From contig CAZJFS010000096.1 of the NCBI GenBank assembly GCA_964545075.1, positions 1-16,323 of the forward strand: DNA of 16,323 nt, in the 5' to 3' direction. Position numbers and translations under genes: made by a program. Origin of the DNA: DAOPXV01 sp035352535 (GTDB taxonomy: Bacteria; Muiribacteriota; UBA9980). Positions 6,072 through 14,926 of the stretch are shown here, in pieces. Below the pieces are notes generated by a model. That model saw nothing but the letters and a program-made list of their open reading frames with translations, did no database searches and was not told the DNA's origin. Every line of letters starts with the position of its first letter. Position 1 is the stretch's first letter.

Positions 6072-7340
6072 ATGGTTTTCGGCCCAAAGAACGCGGTTAA
6101 GTCATGCTCATTCTGCAACAAATCTCAGAACCTCGCAAAAAAATTGATCGAGGGCCCAAACGTCTACATCTGTGATGAATGCGTCCGCCTGTGCAACCAG
6201 ATAATCGCAGACCATGAAGACGATCACGGCGCGATGCCGAAAGATAAAAGTATGCTGGCAAGGCCGCGGGAAATTCATTCTGTGCTCAATCAGTATCTGG
6301 TCGGACAGCAGAACCCTAAAAAGACCCTTTCTGTGGCCGTCTATAACCACTATAAACGAATAAGGAACAAGGCGCAGAACACCGGCGACGAAATAGAGCT
6401 TCAAAAAAGCAATATTCTTCTGATCGGCCCTACCGGAACAGGAAAGACTTTGCTGGCTCAGACTCTGGCGAAGATACTGGACGTGCCTTTCGCTATAGCG
6501 GATGCCACGTCGCTGACGGAAGCCGGCTATGTCGGCGAGGACGTTGAAAACATCCTGCTCAGACTCATCCAGAACGCCGATTACGACGTTCAAAAAGCTC
6601 AGCAGGGCATAGTTTACATCGACGAAATAGATAAGATCGCCAGAAAATCCGAAAACGTTTCAATAACACGCGACGTATCCGGCGAAGGCGTTCAGCAAGC
6701 GCTTCTTAAGATCCTTGAAGGCACGGTCGCTAATGTTCCGCCGTATGGAGGCAGAAAGCACCCCAATCAGGATCTCATACAGATCGACACATCCAACATA
6801 CTCTTCATCTGCGGAGGCGCCTTCGAAGGCCTCGACAAGACCATAGAAGCTCGTGTTTCAAGTCGCGTAATGGGTTTTGGGGCCGAAGTGAAGAGCAAAA
6901 AGCAACGCGACATTGGAAGCCTTCTGGCGAACCTGCTTCCTGAAGACCTTTTGAAGTTCGGTCTTATTCCTGAATTCATAGGCCGTCTGCCTATAGTCAC
7001 GACGTTTCATTCGTTAGACGAAAGCGCTCTCATAGAGATACTTACCCAGCCCAGAAACGCCATCTGCAAGCAGTATCAAAAAATAGTGAAAATGGAAGGC
7101 GTCGATCTCCAGTTCACCGATGACGCGCTTCACGCGATTGCTCGCGAGGCCATGAAACGCCAAACTGGCGCGCGCGGACTCCGTTCCATAATCGAAAACA
7201 TAATGCTTGACGTCATGTATCATATCCCGTCCGATAACAACGAGATCAAAAAGATCATCATCAACCGCAATGTTGTCGAAAAGAAGGCCGAGCCGGTTAA
7301 ACTCGGAGCCAATGAAGAACCGCGCGAATACGCGGCATAA
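6072..7340 (+). CDS. clpX: ATP-dependent Clp protease ATPase subunit ClpX
   Basis: A 422-residue AAA+ unfoldase of normal length that delivers substrates to ClpP. The N-terminal C4 zinc-binding domain has Cys12, Cys15, Cys34 and Cys37. Walker A is GPTGTGKT (119-126), the GYVG pore loop is at 152-155, and Walker B is YIDEID with Asp184 and Glu185. The RKH loop is at 228-230, the ClpP-docking (I/L/M)GF tripeptide is MGF 267-269, the arginine finger Arg305 lies in EFIGRLP, and sensor 2 is GARGLR with Arg368. All functional motifs are present. The ATG is preceded by AAGGAGG at a spacing of 11 nt. It is the last gene of the tig-clpP-clpX unit and is followed by a terminator. The lon gene that often follows elsewhere is absent here. 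Confidence 0.98.
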   Translation: MVFGPKNAVKSCSFCNKSQNLAKKLIEGPNVYICDECVRLCNQIIADHEDDHGAMPKDKSMLARPREIHSVLNQYLVGQQNPKKTLSVAVYNHYKRIRNKAQNTGDEIELQKSNILLIGPTGTGKTLLAQTLAKILDVPFAIADATSLTEAGYVGEDVENILLRLIQNADYDVQKAQQGIVYIDEIDKIARKSENVSITRDVSGEGVQQALLKILEGTVANVPPYGGRKHPNQDLIQIDTSNILFICGGAFEGLDKTIEARVSSRVMGFGAEVKSKKQRDIGSLLANLLPEDLLKFGLIPEFIGRLPIVTTFHSLDESALIEILTQPRNAICKQYQKIVKMEGVDLQFTDDALHAIAREAMKRQTGARGLRSIIENIMLDVMYHIPSDNNEIKKIIINRNVVEKKAEPVKLGANEEPREYAA

Positions 7341-7376
7341 AAATTCTCTGACGACGTAAAAACTCACGGCTAATAT

Positions 7377-7420
7377 AAAAAAGGAAAGCGGATCGCTTAA
7401 AAACTCCGCTTTCCTTTTTT
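7377..7420 (+). terminator. Rho-independent terminator after clpX
   Basis: The stem built on GGAAAGCGGA (7383-7392) and TCCGCTTTCC (7405-7414) has a 12-nt loop. It is preceded by six A and followed by six T, which also makes it symmetric enough to work in both directions. Confidence 0.92.
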
Positions 7421-7498
7421 ATTATTTTATGTCTATTTTAATTTTTATTATCATAATTACCTTATTAATGCCGAAAATATGTTTTGGTGATGTAATAT

Positions 7499-10213
7499 AT
7501 GTTAAAAAAATTATATAAAATGGCGAAAGTTTCCCTTCTCATCGTGATATGGCTGATAGTATTTCTTACAGGCACGGATTATTTTATATCTTCAAAATTC
7601 ATAAGCGACAAGATAAGCGGCGGCATAACTGAAATAACTCGACGCCAATCAAGCGCCGGAACTCTGTCGGGAAATTTAATAAGTAATTTAGCCGTAAAGA
7701 ACATCGACATCAGAACGCGAGACGGTTCGTCAAGCGCCACTTCCGTGGGTTCGATCAGCGCTTCTTACTCTCTGCTTTCAATATTAAAGGGCAAATTCCG
7801 CATCAACGAAATAAATTTCAGCGACGGCCTGATAAATATCAAGCGAAACGCTAATAACGCTTTTGATTTCGAGGACGCTCTCGCCGGTATCGGGGAATAC
7901 ATCGCGAAACCCGCTTCATTTAAAGCTCCGATCGATCTCGCCGTTTCCAAAATAAACCTTCAAAATTTCAAAATTAATTTCAGCGACGCGGTCAATTCGC
8001 AAATGGACCATTCATCAGTCGGAATAAGCAGCCTGAAGATCAAACCCCAGGCAAACTTCATGATTTTCGAGATAGAAGGTTATGCGTCGCTTTTACAAAA
8101 CGATGAAATAATCGCCCCTAAAATAAGATTGAAGGCCAACGTAAACGTTATCCGCCAGACATTTAAACTTTCCGTTGAGACCGATAAAATAAGCCTGAAA
8201 AAACTTAATTATGTATTATCATACTTCGTCCCGGCGCTGAAAGTGGAAAAAGGCTTTTTTGAAACGTCCTCCATTATAAATTACATGCCGGGAAAAATCG
8301 AAATATTCGGCAAGGCTAACGTGCGTGATCTCGCCGTTAAACATTCAGCGCTGCCATTTCCAATCGTCGCAAGTTCAATAAACTTCGACTTCGATGAAAA
8401 CATGGTGCGGCTTTATGGCACCAGAGCCGGAATACCGGGCTTTGAAGTTAAAATGGAAGGCGCGTTCTCGAACTTATTAGACCCGGCCGGCTTCGCTTTC
8501 ATGCTGAAAACCACGCTCACGGACACCCCGTTCGAGCAGTTCTTTTCGCCGTTAAAAACATATTTTAACAATGCGCTCCTGTCATCTTATTATTCTTCGG
8601 GGCGCATCGATCTGGCTTTATGCGCAAGCGGCATGGGAACGGATTATACAAAATGGGATATAGCGGCTATACTCGGCCTGAAAAAGGTCGGTTTGATATC
8701 TCGCAAGGTGCCTGTAACGCTGAAAGAACTCAACGGAAAAATTGAGCTCGCCAAAGGCAACGTGAAAATATTGGAAGAATTGACATTCAACCTTTCAGGG
8801 AGCCCCTTCGAGATCAAGGGATATTTAAGAAATGTTCATTCGCCGGTGTTCGACTTTTCTCTGAAATCAAAAGCGGCCGACATAGGCGCGGCGGCTGAAG
8901 CGATAAGCGCCGCGGCATCTTCCGAAACATTTAAAAATAATGGTGATTTTAAAACGATCAAAGAGGATATGCCTAAATTATCCGGCAATGTGGGCCTTTC
9001 AGCGCGCATATGCGGCAGCGCCACCAGGTATTATTACTCGGCGGCAATGAATATTAGAAACGTCGTAATGAGAGATCTGTGGGGAATCCCTGAAGCGGCC
9101 ATAAGCGCGAATCTGACGGTCAGAAATAATCAGTTCACCGCCAAAAACATAATTATATCGGTTGAAAATGCGCTTCTGACCGGAGCGTTAAATTGCATAG
9201 GGTTAGACGGCAATGGCAGAATAAGCGTCACCGCTAACGCCTCGGGAATCGACCTTACAAAACTAAAAAAAATCATCGCCGGCATTTCATCCGTCGAAAT
9301 TTCAGGCATAGTTGACGCTTCCGTTAATCTGGCGGGAAAATATAACGCGTTGAATGGAAATGTAAAAGCGGCGCTTAAGGAAGGCGCCTACGCCCAAAAA
9401 ACTTCCAACGGCTCTATTTTAAAGATTCCGATAGAAAATCTCGGCATTAACGGAAAAATCAATAAAAATAAAATTTCAGCGAGATACGACGGCTGCATGC
9501 TTGCCGGAAAAATATACGGCGACGCCAAATTTGATTTTTGCGGGGGCAAGCCTTCGTTCAGCACATCTATAAATGCTGAAAAATTGAATATCGAAGAATT
9601 CTTAACGTTAAACGGCATTGCACGCCTCGCCGGCGGGGCTTTAAACCTTAAAGGCCTTTTGACGGGAAATTTCGAGGATATCTTAACGAGCGCCGCCGGC
9701 AACGGAACTTTTTCTATCGCGGGAGCGAAGATCTATGGTGAAAGCTTCTTCGGAAAAGTATTAAAGGACCTGCCCGAATATAATGAAATGCAATTTGAAC
9801 GCGCCGACGGAAATTATAATATTGAAAACGGAAATATAAAAGCGCAAAACGTGATCATGGAAAACGCCCTTTTTAAACTCGCGACGCCTCTTACCGTAAT
9901 AGGCATGAAAGATCTTGCGCTGTCGTCGCTATCCTCTTTCACCGCCGCCAGCGGTTTTTCCGCCGAAATAAAGGCCGCCGGAACGCTTCTGAAACCCGAT
10001 CTTACGCCAACGGTCACCTGCTTTACGGCCGCCGTCAAGGAAAAGATCGAGGCGGAAAAGACCAAACTGGTTTCCGAAATATCATCAGCCGCGCATGAAA
10101 AAGCATCCGAAATAAAAGCCGCGGCCGCCGGGGAACTTTCGAAACAGACCGACGGAGCTGAAAAAATCATGGAAACCAAGGCCGCGGACATGCTTAAAAA
10201 GCTTATAAAATAG
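7499..10213 (+). CDS. AsmA/TamB-like envelope protein
   Basis: A 904-residue protein with one N-terminal transmembrane helix (about residues 11-30, after the basic MLKKLYKMAK). A long beta-rich, periplasm-facing region of AsmA/TamB/DUF3971 character follows. Early residues fit the TamB-like start: GTLSGNLISNLAVKNIDI, then SLLSILKGKFRINEINFSDG and LINIKR. Toward the C-terminus comes the AsmA-like module GALNLKGLLTG through GNGTFSIAGAKIYG (about 710-760). The final 61 residues (844-904) are Ala/Lys/Glu-rich and probably helical. Characterised relatives bridge the periplasm and move or organise phospholipids, but this role is inferred. The start ATG has GGTGAT about 7 nt before it. A convincing promoter was not seen in 7421-7498. 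A reductase-like gene follows after 25 nt, so the two are probably one operon. Confidence 0.8.
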   Translation: MLKKLYKMAKVSLLIVIWLIVFLTGTDYFISSKFISDKISGGITEITRRQSSAGTLSGNLISNLAVKNIDIRTRDGSSSATSVGSISASYSLLSILKGKFRINEINFSDGLINIKRNANNAFDFEDALAGIGEYIAKPASFKAPIDLAVSKINLQNFKINFSDAVNSQMDHSSVGISSLKIKPQANFMIFEIEGYASLLQNDEIIAPKIRLKANVNVIRQTFKLSVETDKISLKKLNYVLSYFVPALKVEKGFFETSSIINYMPGKIEIFGKANVRDLAVKHSALPFPIVASSINFDFDENMVRLYGTRAGIPGFEVKMEGAFSNLLDPAGFAFMLKTTLTDTPFEQFFSPLKTYFNNALLSSYYSSGRIDLALCASGMGTDYTKWDIAAILGLKKVGLISRKVPVTLKELNGKIELAKGNVKILEELTFNLSGSPFEIKGYLRNVHSPVFDFSLKSKAADIGAAAEAISAAASSETFKNNGDFKTIKEDMPKLSGNVGLSARICGSATRYYYSAAMNIRNVVMRDLWGIPEAAISANLTVRNNQFTAKNIIISVENALLTGALNCIGLDGNGRISVTANASGIDLTKLKKIIAGISSVEISGIVDASVNLAGKYNALNGNVKAALKEGAYAQKTSNGSILKIPIENLGINGKINKNKISARYDGCMLAGKIYGDAKFDFCGGKPSFSTSINAEKLNIEEFLTLNGIARLAGGALNLKGLLTGNFEDILTSAAGNGTFSIAGAKIYGESFFGKVLKDLPEYNEMQFERADGNYNIENGNIKAQNVIMENALFKLATPLTVIGMKDLALSSLSSFTAASGFSAEIKAAGTLLKPDLTPTVTCFTAAVKEKIEAEKTKLVSEISSAAHEKASEIKAAAAGELSKQTDGAEKIMETKAADMLKKLIK

Positions 10214-10238
10214 AGTAATCCAATGGCCGGAGGAACGC

Positions 10239-11444
10239 TTGAATATCTTCACGTACGGGCTGAATACTTCGGTAATCCCGAAAGAACTAATATTAAAAAT
10301 AGTTGCGTCATATGACGAGAACCTCGAAGCGTTCTCCGCATTCTTTAACCGCTTCAAAACAAAAGCTCCCGGATCGGAGGCTGTGCTTCTTTCGACGTGC
10401 CAGCGGTTCGAGGCGCTCATATTCCTTCCGGAACCGCCGGATTTTTTTTTGAAAAACGGCGGCATTATGAAAGAGCTCGAAAGATATTTTTCAAGACTTT
10501 TAAAGAAGTGCGACGGCGCGTCGCCCGCGTCACTTTTTAGTCTTTTCGGCTCCAAAGCCGTCGAGCATGTTTTTTCGGTCATGGCCGGCTTTGAATCCGA
10601 GGACATCGGCGAAATACAGGTCCTCGGACAGATAAAAGACAGTTTCAAAAGATGCTCGGACATCGGAATTTCTGGTCCAAGACTGAATAAAATCATGGGC
10701 CGGGCGCTGTCGTTCGTAATGAAATTACGCGATAAAATACCGGCATTTTCCGATATGGCGCATATAAAAAACGAAACGGTCAAAAAAATTCACGCGCTGA
10801 TACCCGAAGGATCCGCTAACGGCTTAAGCGCGGTAATTTTAGGGAAAAACCGCCTCTGCAGGCTGATATCGGAAAAGTTAAAAACCAGCGGTTTCGACCC
10901 TTCGAAAATAACCGAAATCAGCGCGAATCAGATATCCACACCTGATATATTAATAAATTATGATATTGTGATATCCAACGTGCCGGAAGTCCTTTTTAAC
11001 GTTCCGGCCTCCCTTTTTGCCGTCTCGAAAAAAAAGCACTTGATTTTCGACCTTTCCATTTGCCGAAATTTCGAGATCGACGTCCGTGAACTTGAAAACG
11101 TTGATTTTATAAGTATAGACGATATAATCGCTTCGGCCGGGCTTCCGGGAGCGAAACCAACGCATCGCAAGAGCGATGAAAACTTTTTAAAAATGGCTAA
11201 AAATATCGTTTCAGAAGCCGCGGCGGCTTCCTTCGAAGAAATGCGCGCGATGACGAATAATCCGGAAACTCTGGCCGTGATAAAAAAAATATCCGAAATA
11301 ATAACGGTTGAATTTGAAAAATCCGCCAAAAATTTCGAAAAAAAACAGGAATACGATATCGCTAAGTTAATAAAATTAAGAGATTCAATAATTAAAAAAA
11401 GCTCTTCAATTCTCGTTGAAGAGCTCATTATCAAGCATAAGTAA
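10239..11444 (+). CDS. divergent glutamyl-tRNA reductase-like protein
   Basis: A 401-residue homologue of GluTR (HemA), which reduces Glu-tRNA(Glu) to glutamate-1-semialdehyde for tetrapyrrole synthesis. The catalytic domain is recognisable: LLSTCQRFEA with Cys54 where HemA has STCNRxE, VEHVFSVMAGFESEDIGEIQ with His110, and VLGQIKDSF followed by GPRLNKIMGRALSFVMKLR. The nucleotide-binding domain is degenerate: SAVILGKNRLCRLI (198-210) takes the place of the GxGxMG Rossmann loop. FDLSICRNFEIDVRELENV (270-288) still matches the D(I/L)xVPRxxDP region. The early GxNHxTAP motif reads GLNTSVIP. The start is TTG 10239, with GGAGG 5 nt upstream. It lies 25 nt after the AsmA-like gene. It could be a working but fast-evolving HemA or a paralogue with another role, so no gene symbol is given. 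Confidence 0.72.
   Translation: MNIFTYGLNTSVIPKELILKIVASYDENLEAFSAFFNRFKTKAPGSEAVLLSTCQRFEALIFLPEPPDFFLKNGGIMKELERYFSRLLKKCDGASPASLFSLFGSKAVEHVFSVMAGFESEDIGEIQVLGQIKDSFKRCSDIGISGPRLNKIMGRALSFVMKLRDKIPAFSDMAHIKNETVKKIHALIPEGSANGLSAVILGKNRLCRLISEKLKTSGFDPSKITEISANQISTPDILINYDIVISNVPEVLFNVPASLFAVSKKKHLIFDLSICRNFEIDVRELENVDFISIDDIIASAGLPGAKPTHRKSDENFLKMAKNIVSEAAAASFEEMRAMTNNPETLAVIKKISEIITVEFEKSAKNFEKKQEYDIAKLIKLRDSIIKKSSSILVEELIIKHK
11394..11425 (-). terminator. terminator of the prc-CaCA unit, inside the reductase-like gene
   Basis: AGCTCTTCAA (11400-11409) and TTGAAGAGCT (11416-11425) form a perfect 10-bp stem with a 6-nt loop. On the minus strand it is followed directly by seven T (plus A at 11394-11400). 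It lies 32 nt past the stop of the minus-strand antiporter gene and wholly within the last codons of the convergent gene. Confidence 0.88.
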
Positions 11445-11456
11445 TAAATTAAATTC

Positions 11457-12728
11457 TCAAGACTTTTTCTCGGGAGCAGCCGGCCTCGCCACCGATTCGC
11501 TGATGACTTTTAAGACCTCCGTATGGCGTTTTTCCAGGACCATTTCAAGAAAATACGACAGGAAAATAACGAAATAAACCGCGGTAACGGTGCTTCTCGA
11601 TTCGGGATATATGAATTGCCATATGAAAAGACCGAGCGCGAGTATCGATTCGCGAATGGTGAATTTCAGGTCTAAGAACATCATTATCGAAAAGAGCATC
11701 ATCGCTATGACAAGAAGCAGCTCATGGCTTTGTACCGGATCAAAAGTTATGCCCGTAAGTTCCCCCTTATAATAACTGAACGCGGCTGGCACCATAGCCG
11801 TCAGAAGCGTCAGCTGCGAAAGAATGGAGCTTAAAAAATTGACCATCGCGGTATCCTCGCGTCCCTTCATCGCAAAACCCACAGCCACTATCTTTTCAGG
11901 AAATTCCGACATGAACGGCGCCACGTAGCCTATGAAAAAAAACGTTGAAATCCCAGCTACCGTAGCGGCGTGAAGAAGGCATTCAAGAAACGGTTCGGCG
12001 TAACCCACAAGAAGGCCGCCGCCGATCGCCAGAAACAAAAGCGTAAAAAGATAAACTCGCGCCGGAACCAGAACGCCATGCCGCCTGCACATGCTATGCA
12101 CATTGCGCATGAGCCAACCGTGTTCGGAGTCCTTGAGTTCATCGTTATCCTTGGCCATTCTGGTGTTCTCGTATTTAACCTCCATCTTTCCGATAAAGGA
12201 AATCGAAGCCACGTATATGATAACCAGAAAAATACTGTCGTACCACATAAGCGAGTTCTTCAGATAAAGTATGAAATTATATGCTACAGCGAAGATCATG
12301 ACGAATATGCTGTAAGATTTTATTTCATGAAATACGATATTTTCGGTTTTTTTAAATTTTGAAAAAAAGTAATAAACGAAAAAAACCAGCGGCGGGCCGA
12401 ATCCGACAAGCAGCTTATTCGCGCCATAAAGATTCGCCATGGCGTTATGAACGAATTCGGGTTCGACCGCGGCGCGCTTTACGGTCGCCCACTCGACAAA
12501 AAATTCAGGGCATATCTGAAGGAGGGCGACAACGGCGATTGCCACGCCGCTCGGCAGGATCATTTCAAGCATATCCGCCCCGAAACCGACCATGACGGCG
12601 CCAAATATTATCGCCAGGCTTATAAGAAGCCCTGAAAGTCCGAGATAAAAAGACAAAACGGCAAGGACGCCGAAAAGTATCGTAAAACTTATTACCTTGA
12701 GAATATTCGTGACAGTTGATTTTTTCAC
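11457..12728 (-). CDS. divergent CaCA-type cation antiporter, inner membrane
   Basis: A 423-residue polytopic membrane protein with about ten hydrophobic segments, resembling the calcium/cation antiporter (CaCA, Na+/Ca2+ exchanger) superfamily. Two inverted alpha repeats are visible. The first runs GFGADMLEMILPSGVAIAVV, then CPEFFVEW (Pro74-Glu75) and NLYGAN (99-104). The second runs TVAGISTFFFIGYVAPF, then MSEFPEKIVAVGFAMKG (Glu275, Glu278) and NFLSSILSQ (298-306). A hydrophilic loop (about 185-222) separates the halves. The core PE dipeptides persist, but G(T/S)S-PE and GN-GSN are altered, so ion specificity is open. The start is GTG 12728, with GGAGG 9 nt upstream. It lies 17 nt after the protease gene, as the second gene of an operon. 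Its terminator is at 11394-11425. Confidence 0.75.
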   Translation of the reverse strand: MKKSTVTNILKVISFTILFGVLAVLSFYLGLSGLLISLAIIFGAVMVGFGADMLEMILPSGVAIAVVALLQICPEFFVEWATVKRAAVEPEFVHNAMANLYGANKLLVGFGPPLVFFVYYFFSKFKKTENIVFHEIKSYSIFVMIFAVAYNFILYLKNSLMWYDSIFLVIIYVASISFIGKMEVKYENTRMAKDNDELKDSEHGWLMRNVHSMCRRHGVLVPARVYLFTLLFLAIGGGLLVGYAEPFLECLLHAATVAGISTFFFIGYVAPFMSEFPEKIVAVGFAMKGREDTAMVNFLSSILSQLTLLTAMVPAAFSYYKGELTGITFDPVQSHELLLVIAMMLFSIMMFLDLKFTIRESILALGLFIWQFIYPESRSTVTAVYFVIFLSYFLEMVLEKRHTEVLKVISESVARPAAPEKKS

Positions 12729-12745
12729 TAAAGACGTCCTCCGCT

Positions 12746-14695
12746 TTATTTTTTAATTTCTTTTATCTCTTTCAAAATGTTTATTGCTTCATCTAAAACG
12801 ACATCGTCTTTTTTCTTGAGTTCCGCTTCCTTTGTGTCCTCTACTTTCATTTCATCATCTTCATCAATATTTTTCTTCTTCGCTTTTTCGGCGATCTCCT
12901 TGAACTTCGGATTGGCTTCCACGCGCTTCTTGCTGTCCGCGATAAGCGTCGGAAGTATCAAATCGAGAGAATTATCGCGTACCTCTATCGAAGGGTCAGG
13001 AGCATTTTTGGGAATGGCTGAACTTATTATCTGCCAGTCAAGGGCGTAATCAGCGGTAGCCTCGCCGTGCTTGAAGTCTTCCGAAAGGCTGGGTATCAAA
13101 ATATCCACCGGCACGCCTTTTTTCTGAGTTGAAGCGCCGCCGGCCGTAAAATACAGGGCGTTTGTAACTTTTATGGCGCCGATATTCCCGGGAAGATTCG
13201 GAAGCATCGTCTGAACGCTTCCCTTGCCGAATGTCATCGAATCGCCGGCTATCACGGCGCGACCATAGTCTTTAAGCGCTCCAGCGACGATCTCCGAGGC
13301 CGAAGCCGAAAGCTTATTTACAAGAACGACGAGCGGACCAGTAAAATGTGACGTCGGATCCTCGTCGGCAAGCTCCTGAACGTTTCCTGCCGAATCCTTT
13401 ACCATCACGACGACGCCCCGCTTTATAAAAAGGCCCGCCATTTTCACTGCCTCGCCCAGCGAACCGCCGGTATTGTTGCGAAGATCCAGTATGACGCCTT
13501 CGATCTCGCCTGTATCATGGAAGTATTGAAGCGCATCTTTGACGTCGCCCGAGCAGGTCGCGGCGCCGGCCACGTTTTTTCTGACGCCTTCCATATCCTC
13601 ATAAAACGAAGGCACCATTATAACGCCGTATTTTTTACCGTTAACGACCTTGACCTCTTTTTTTGTAGCCTGATCTACGAGCTTTATCTTATCGCGCACT
13701 ATCGTCACAAGAAACTGTTCGCTGGGCTTATCCTTTATCTCCCGGACCATGCTGAGGCGCACTTTCGTTCCTTTCGGCCCTCTTATCTTCTGAACGACCT
13801 TGTTGATCTCAAGACCTATTACATCGATCATGTCGCCATTTTCCTGGCCCACGGCGACTATCTTATCGCCAGCCTTTATCTTTCCTGTGTTTTGCGCCGG
13901 ACTTCCAGGAACAAGCGATTCAACTATGGTATATCCGTCATCGCTTCTGAGAGTGGCTCCGATGCCTTCAAGCGAAAGCTTGAACGATATATTGAAACTG
14001 TCTATCTCTTCAGGGCTGAAGTACAACGAGTGGGGGTCTAACGCCATCGAAAAACTTTTCAGTATAACGTCGGCGATCTTCGTCTCGTCAAACTCGTTAT
14101 AATGCTTGTGAACTTCCTTATAACGCGCGGTCAGTTTCGCGGCGGTCTCTTTCATGGTTTTTTTAGCCGATTTCATGCTTTCGAACTGCAGGCTCAATAT
14201 TTTTTTCAACCGCATTTCTATTTCTTCTGTATTTTTCGAAAATTTGACCTCCGGCGAATCCATATTTTCCGTTTCTTTCGCTGGCAATATCTTGAAATTT
14301 TCCGTGATCATGGACTCGATGGTCTTATAACGCTCTTCCAGACGCGTTTTAAAAATCGAATGAATTTTTATAAAAAAGCTCATATCGGCGGATTTGAACT
14401 GGGAAAGCAGAGCGGCCGAATTTTTTTGAGCTTCGCCTTCGAATTGTTCGGCGTCGGCCGCCATTAAAAATATCTTCGTCGGGTCTAAAAGTTTTATGAA
14501 ATTCTTGACCGTCCGCACATATAGTTCTTCAGTGAATTCGCGATGCACGACATGGGTATAAAAAAAATAAGACGCTATTCCCGGAATGTCTTTATAAGAA
14601 AGGGCCACGGCCGAATTCGCGGGCGCGCCCCAACCGATCGAAAAAATCGCGACAATAACGAGCATTACAAAAGTTCTCTTTAATTTATAAAACAT
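12746..14695 (-). CDS. prc: Tsp/Prc-type carboxy-terminal processing protease (S41A)
   Basis: A 649-residue tail-specific protease, close in length to Prc. A signal peptide is evident: basic MFYKLKR, a hydrophobic core at about 8-21, and likely cleavage after ANSA (29), so it acts in the periplasm. The N-terminal Tsp domain (about 35-235) includes LLDPTKIFLMAADAEQF and MALDPHSLYFSPEEI. The PDZ domain (about 238-330) has GIGATLRSDDGYTIVESLVP. The protease core has LRNNTGGSLGEAV, LSASASEIVAGALKDYGRA with probable nucleophile Ser465, and FGKGSVQ with probable general base Lys491. The C-terminal region is Lys/Glu-rich. Known relatives degrade periplasmic proteins from exposed C-termini. The ATG has AGGAGA 11 nt upstream. 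A good promoter lies at 14761-14789. The CaCA-like gene follows after 17 nt. Confidence 0.95.
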   Translation of the reverse strand: MFYKLKRTFVMLVIVAIFSIGWGAPANSAVALSYKDIPGIASYFFYTHVVHREFTEELYVRTVKNFIKLLDPTKIFLMAADAEQFEGEAQKNSAALLSQFKSADMSFFIKIHSIFKTRLEERYKTIESMITENFKILPAKETENMDSPEVKFSKNTEEIEMRLKKILSLQFESMKSAKKTMKETAAKLTARYKEVHKHYNEFDETKIADVILKSFSMALDPHSLYFSPEEIDSFNISFKLSLEGIGATLRSDDGYTIVESLVPGSPAQNTGKIKAGDKIVAVGQENGDMIDVIGLEINKVVQKIRGPKGTKVRLSMVREIKDKPSEQFLVTIVRDKIKLVDQATKKEVKVVNGKKYGVIMVPSFYEDMEGVRKNVAGAATCSGDVKDALQYFHDTGEIEGVILDLRNNTGGSLGEAVKMAGLFIKRGVVVMVKDSAGNVQELADEDPTSHFTGPLVVLVNKLSASASEIVAGALKDYGRAVIAGDSMTFGKGSVQTMLPNLPGNIGAIKVTNALYFTAGGASTQKKGVPVDILIPSLSEDFKHGEATADYALDWQIISSAIPKNAPDPSIEVRDNSLDLILPTLIADSKKRVEANPKFKEIAEKAKKKNIDEDDEMKVEDTKEAELKKKDDVVLDEAINILKEIKEIKK

Positions 14696-14760
14696 TTTAA
14701 AACACTTCTCCTATATTCATTATGCATCAGGTAAACTGCATTAAAAATCTTTCGAAAGTA

Positions 14761-14789
14761 ATTTTATCATAAATCCTGCGGATTTGCAA
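14761..14789 (-). promoter_or_regulatory. sigma70-type promoter for the prc unit
   Basis: On the minus strand TTGCAA (plus 14784-14789) is followed after 17 bp by TAAAAT (plus 14761-14766), with an extended -10 TGA. The 13-nt core TTTATGATAAAAT is identical to that of the tig promoter. The predicted leader before the prc ATG is about 58 nt. Confidence 0.78.
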
Positions 14790-14891
14790 CAGATTTGAAA
14801 CATAATTTTAATAAGCGGGGCGGCCTTTTCAAGATGATTCCGATCAATAAAAATAAACGCCGGCGGACGGAAGGGACGTAAATTAATACGA

Positions 14892-14920
14892 TTGACAAAT
14901 ACCGGGTTTTTATATATAAT
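14892..14920 (+). promoter_or_regulatory. perfect-consensus sigma70-type promoter for the ABC transporter
   Basis: TTGACA (14892-14897) and TATAAT (14915-14920) are both perfect and separated by 17 bp. The expected transcript start is near 14927. It is divergent from the prc promoter, about 100 bp away. Confidence 0.9.
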
Positions 14921-14926
14921 CAAGCC

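Noticed and set aside
6108..6593. 161-codon minus-strand open frame
   Set aside because: It is antisense to the zinc-finger and Walker A region of clpX, so it is a shadow frame.
7421..7498. promoter for the AsmA-like gene
   Set aside because: Several AT-rich boxes resemble a -10, but none has a credible -35 at 16-18 bp, so none was called.
10085..10783. 232-codon minus-strand open frame
   Set aside because: It lies antisense across the end of the AsmA-like gene and the start of the reductase-like gene, both supported by motifs and RBS. Its translation has no recognisable domain.
13517..14041. 174-codon plus-strand open frame
   Set aside because: It is antisense to the PDZ and protease region of prc. 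No RBS or family signature is present.
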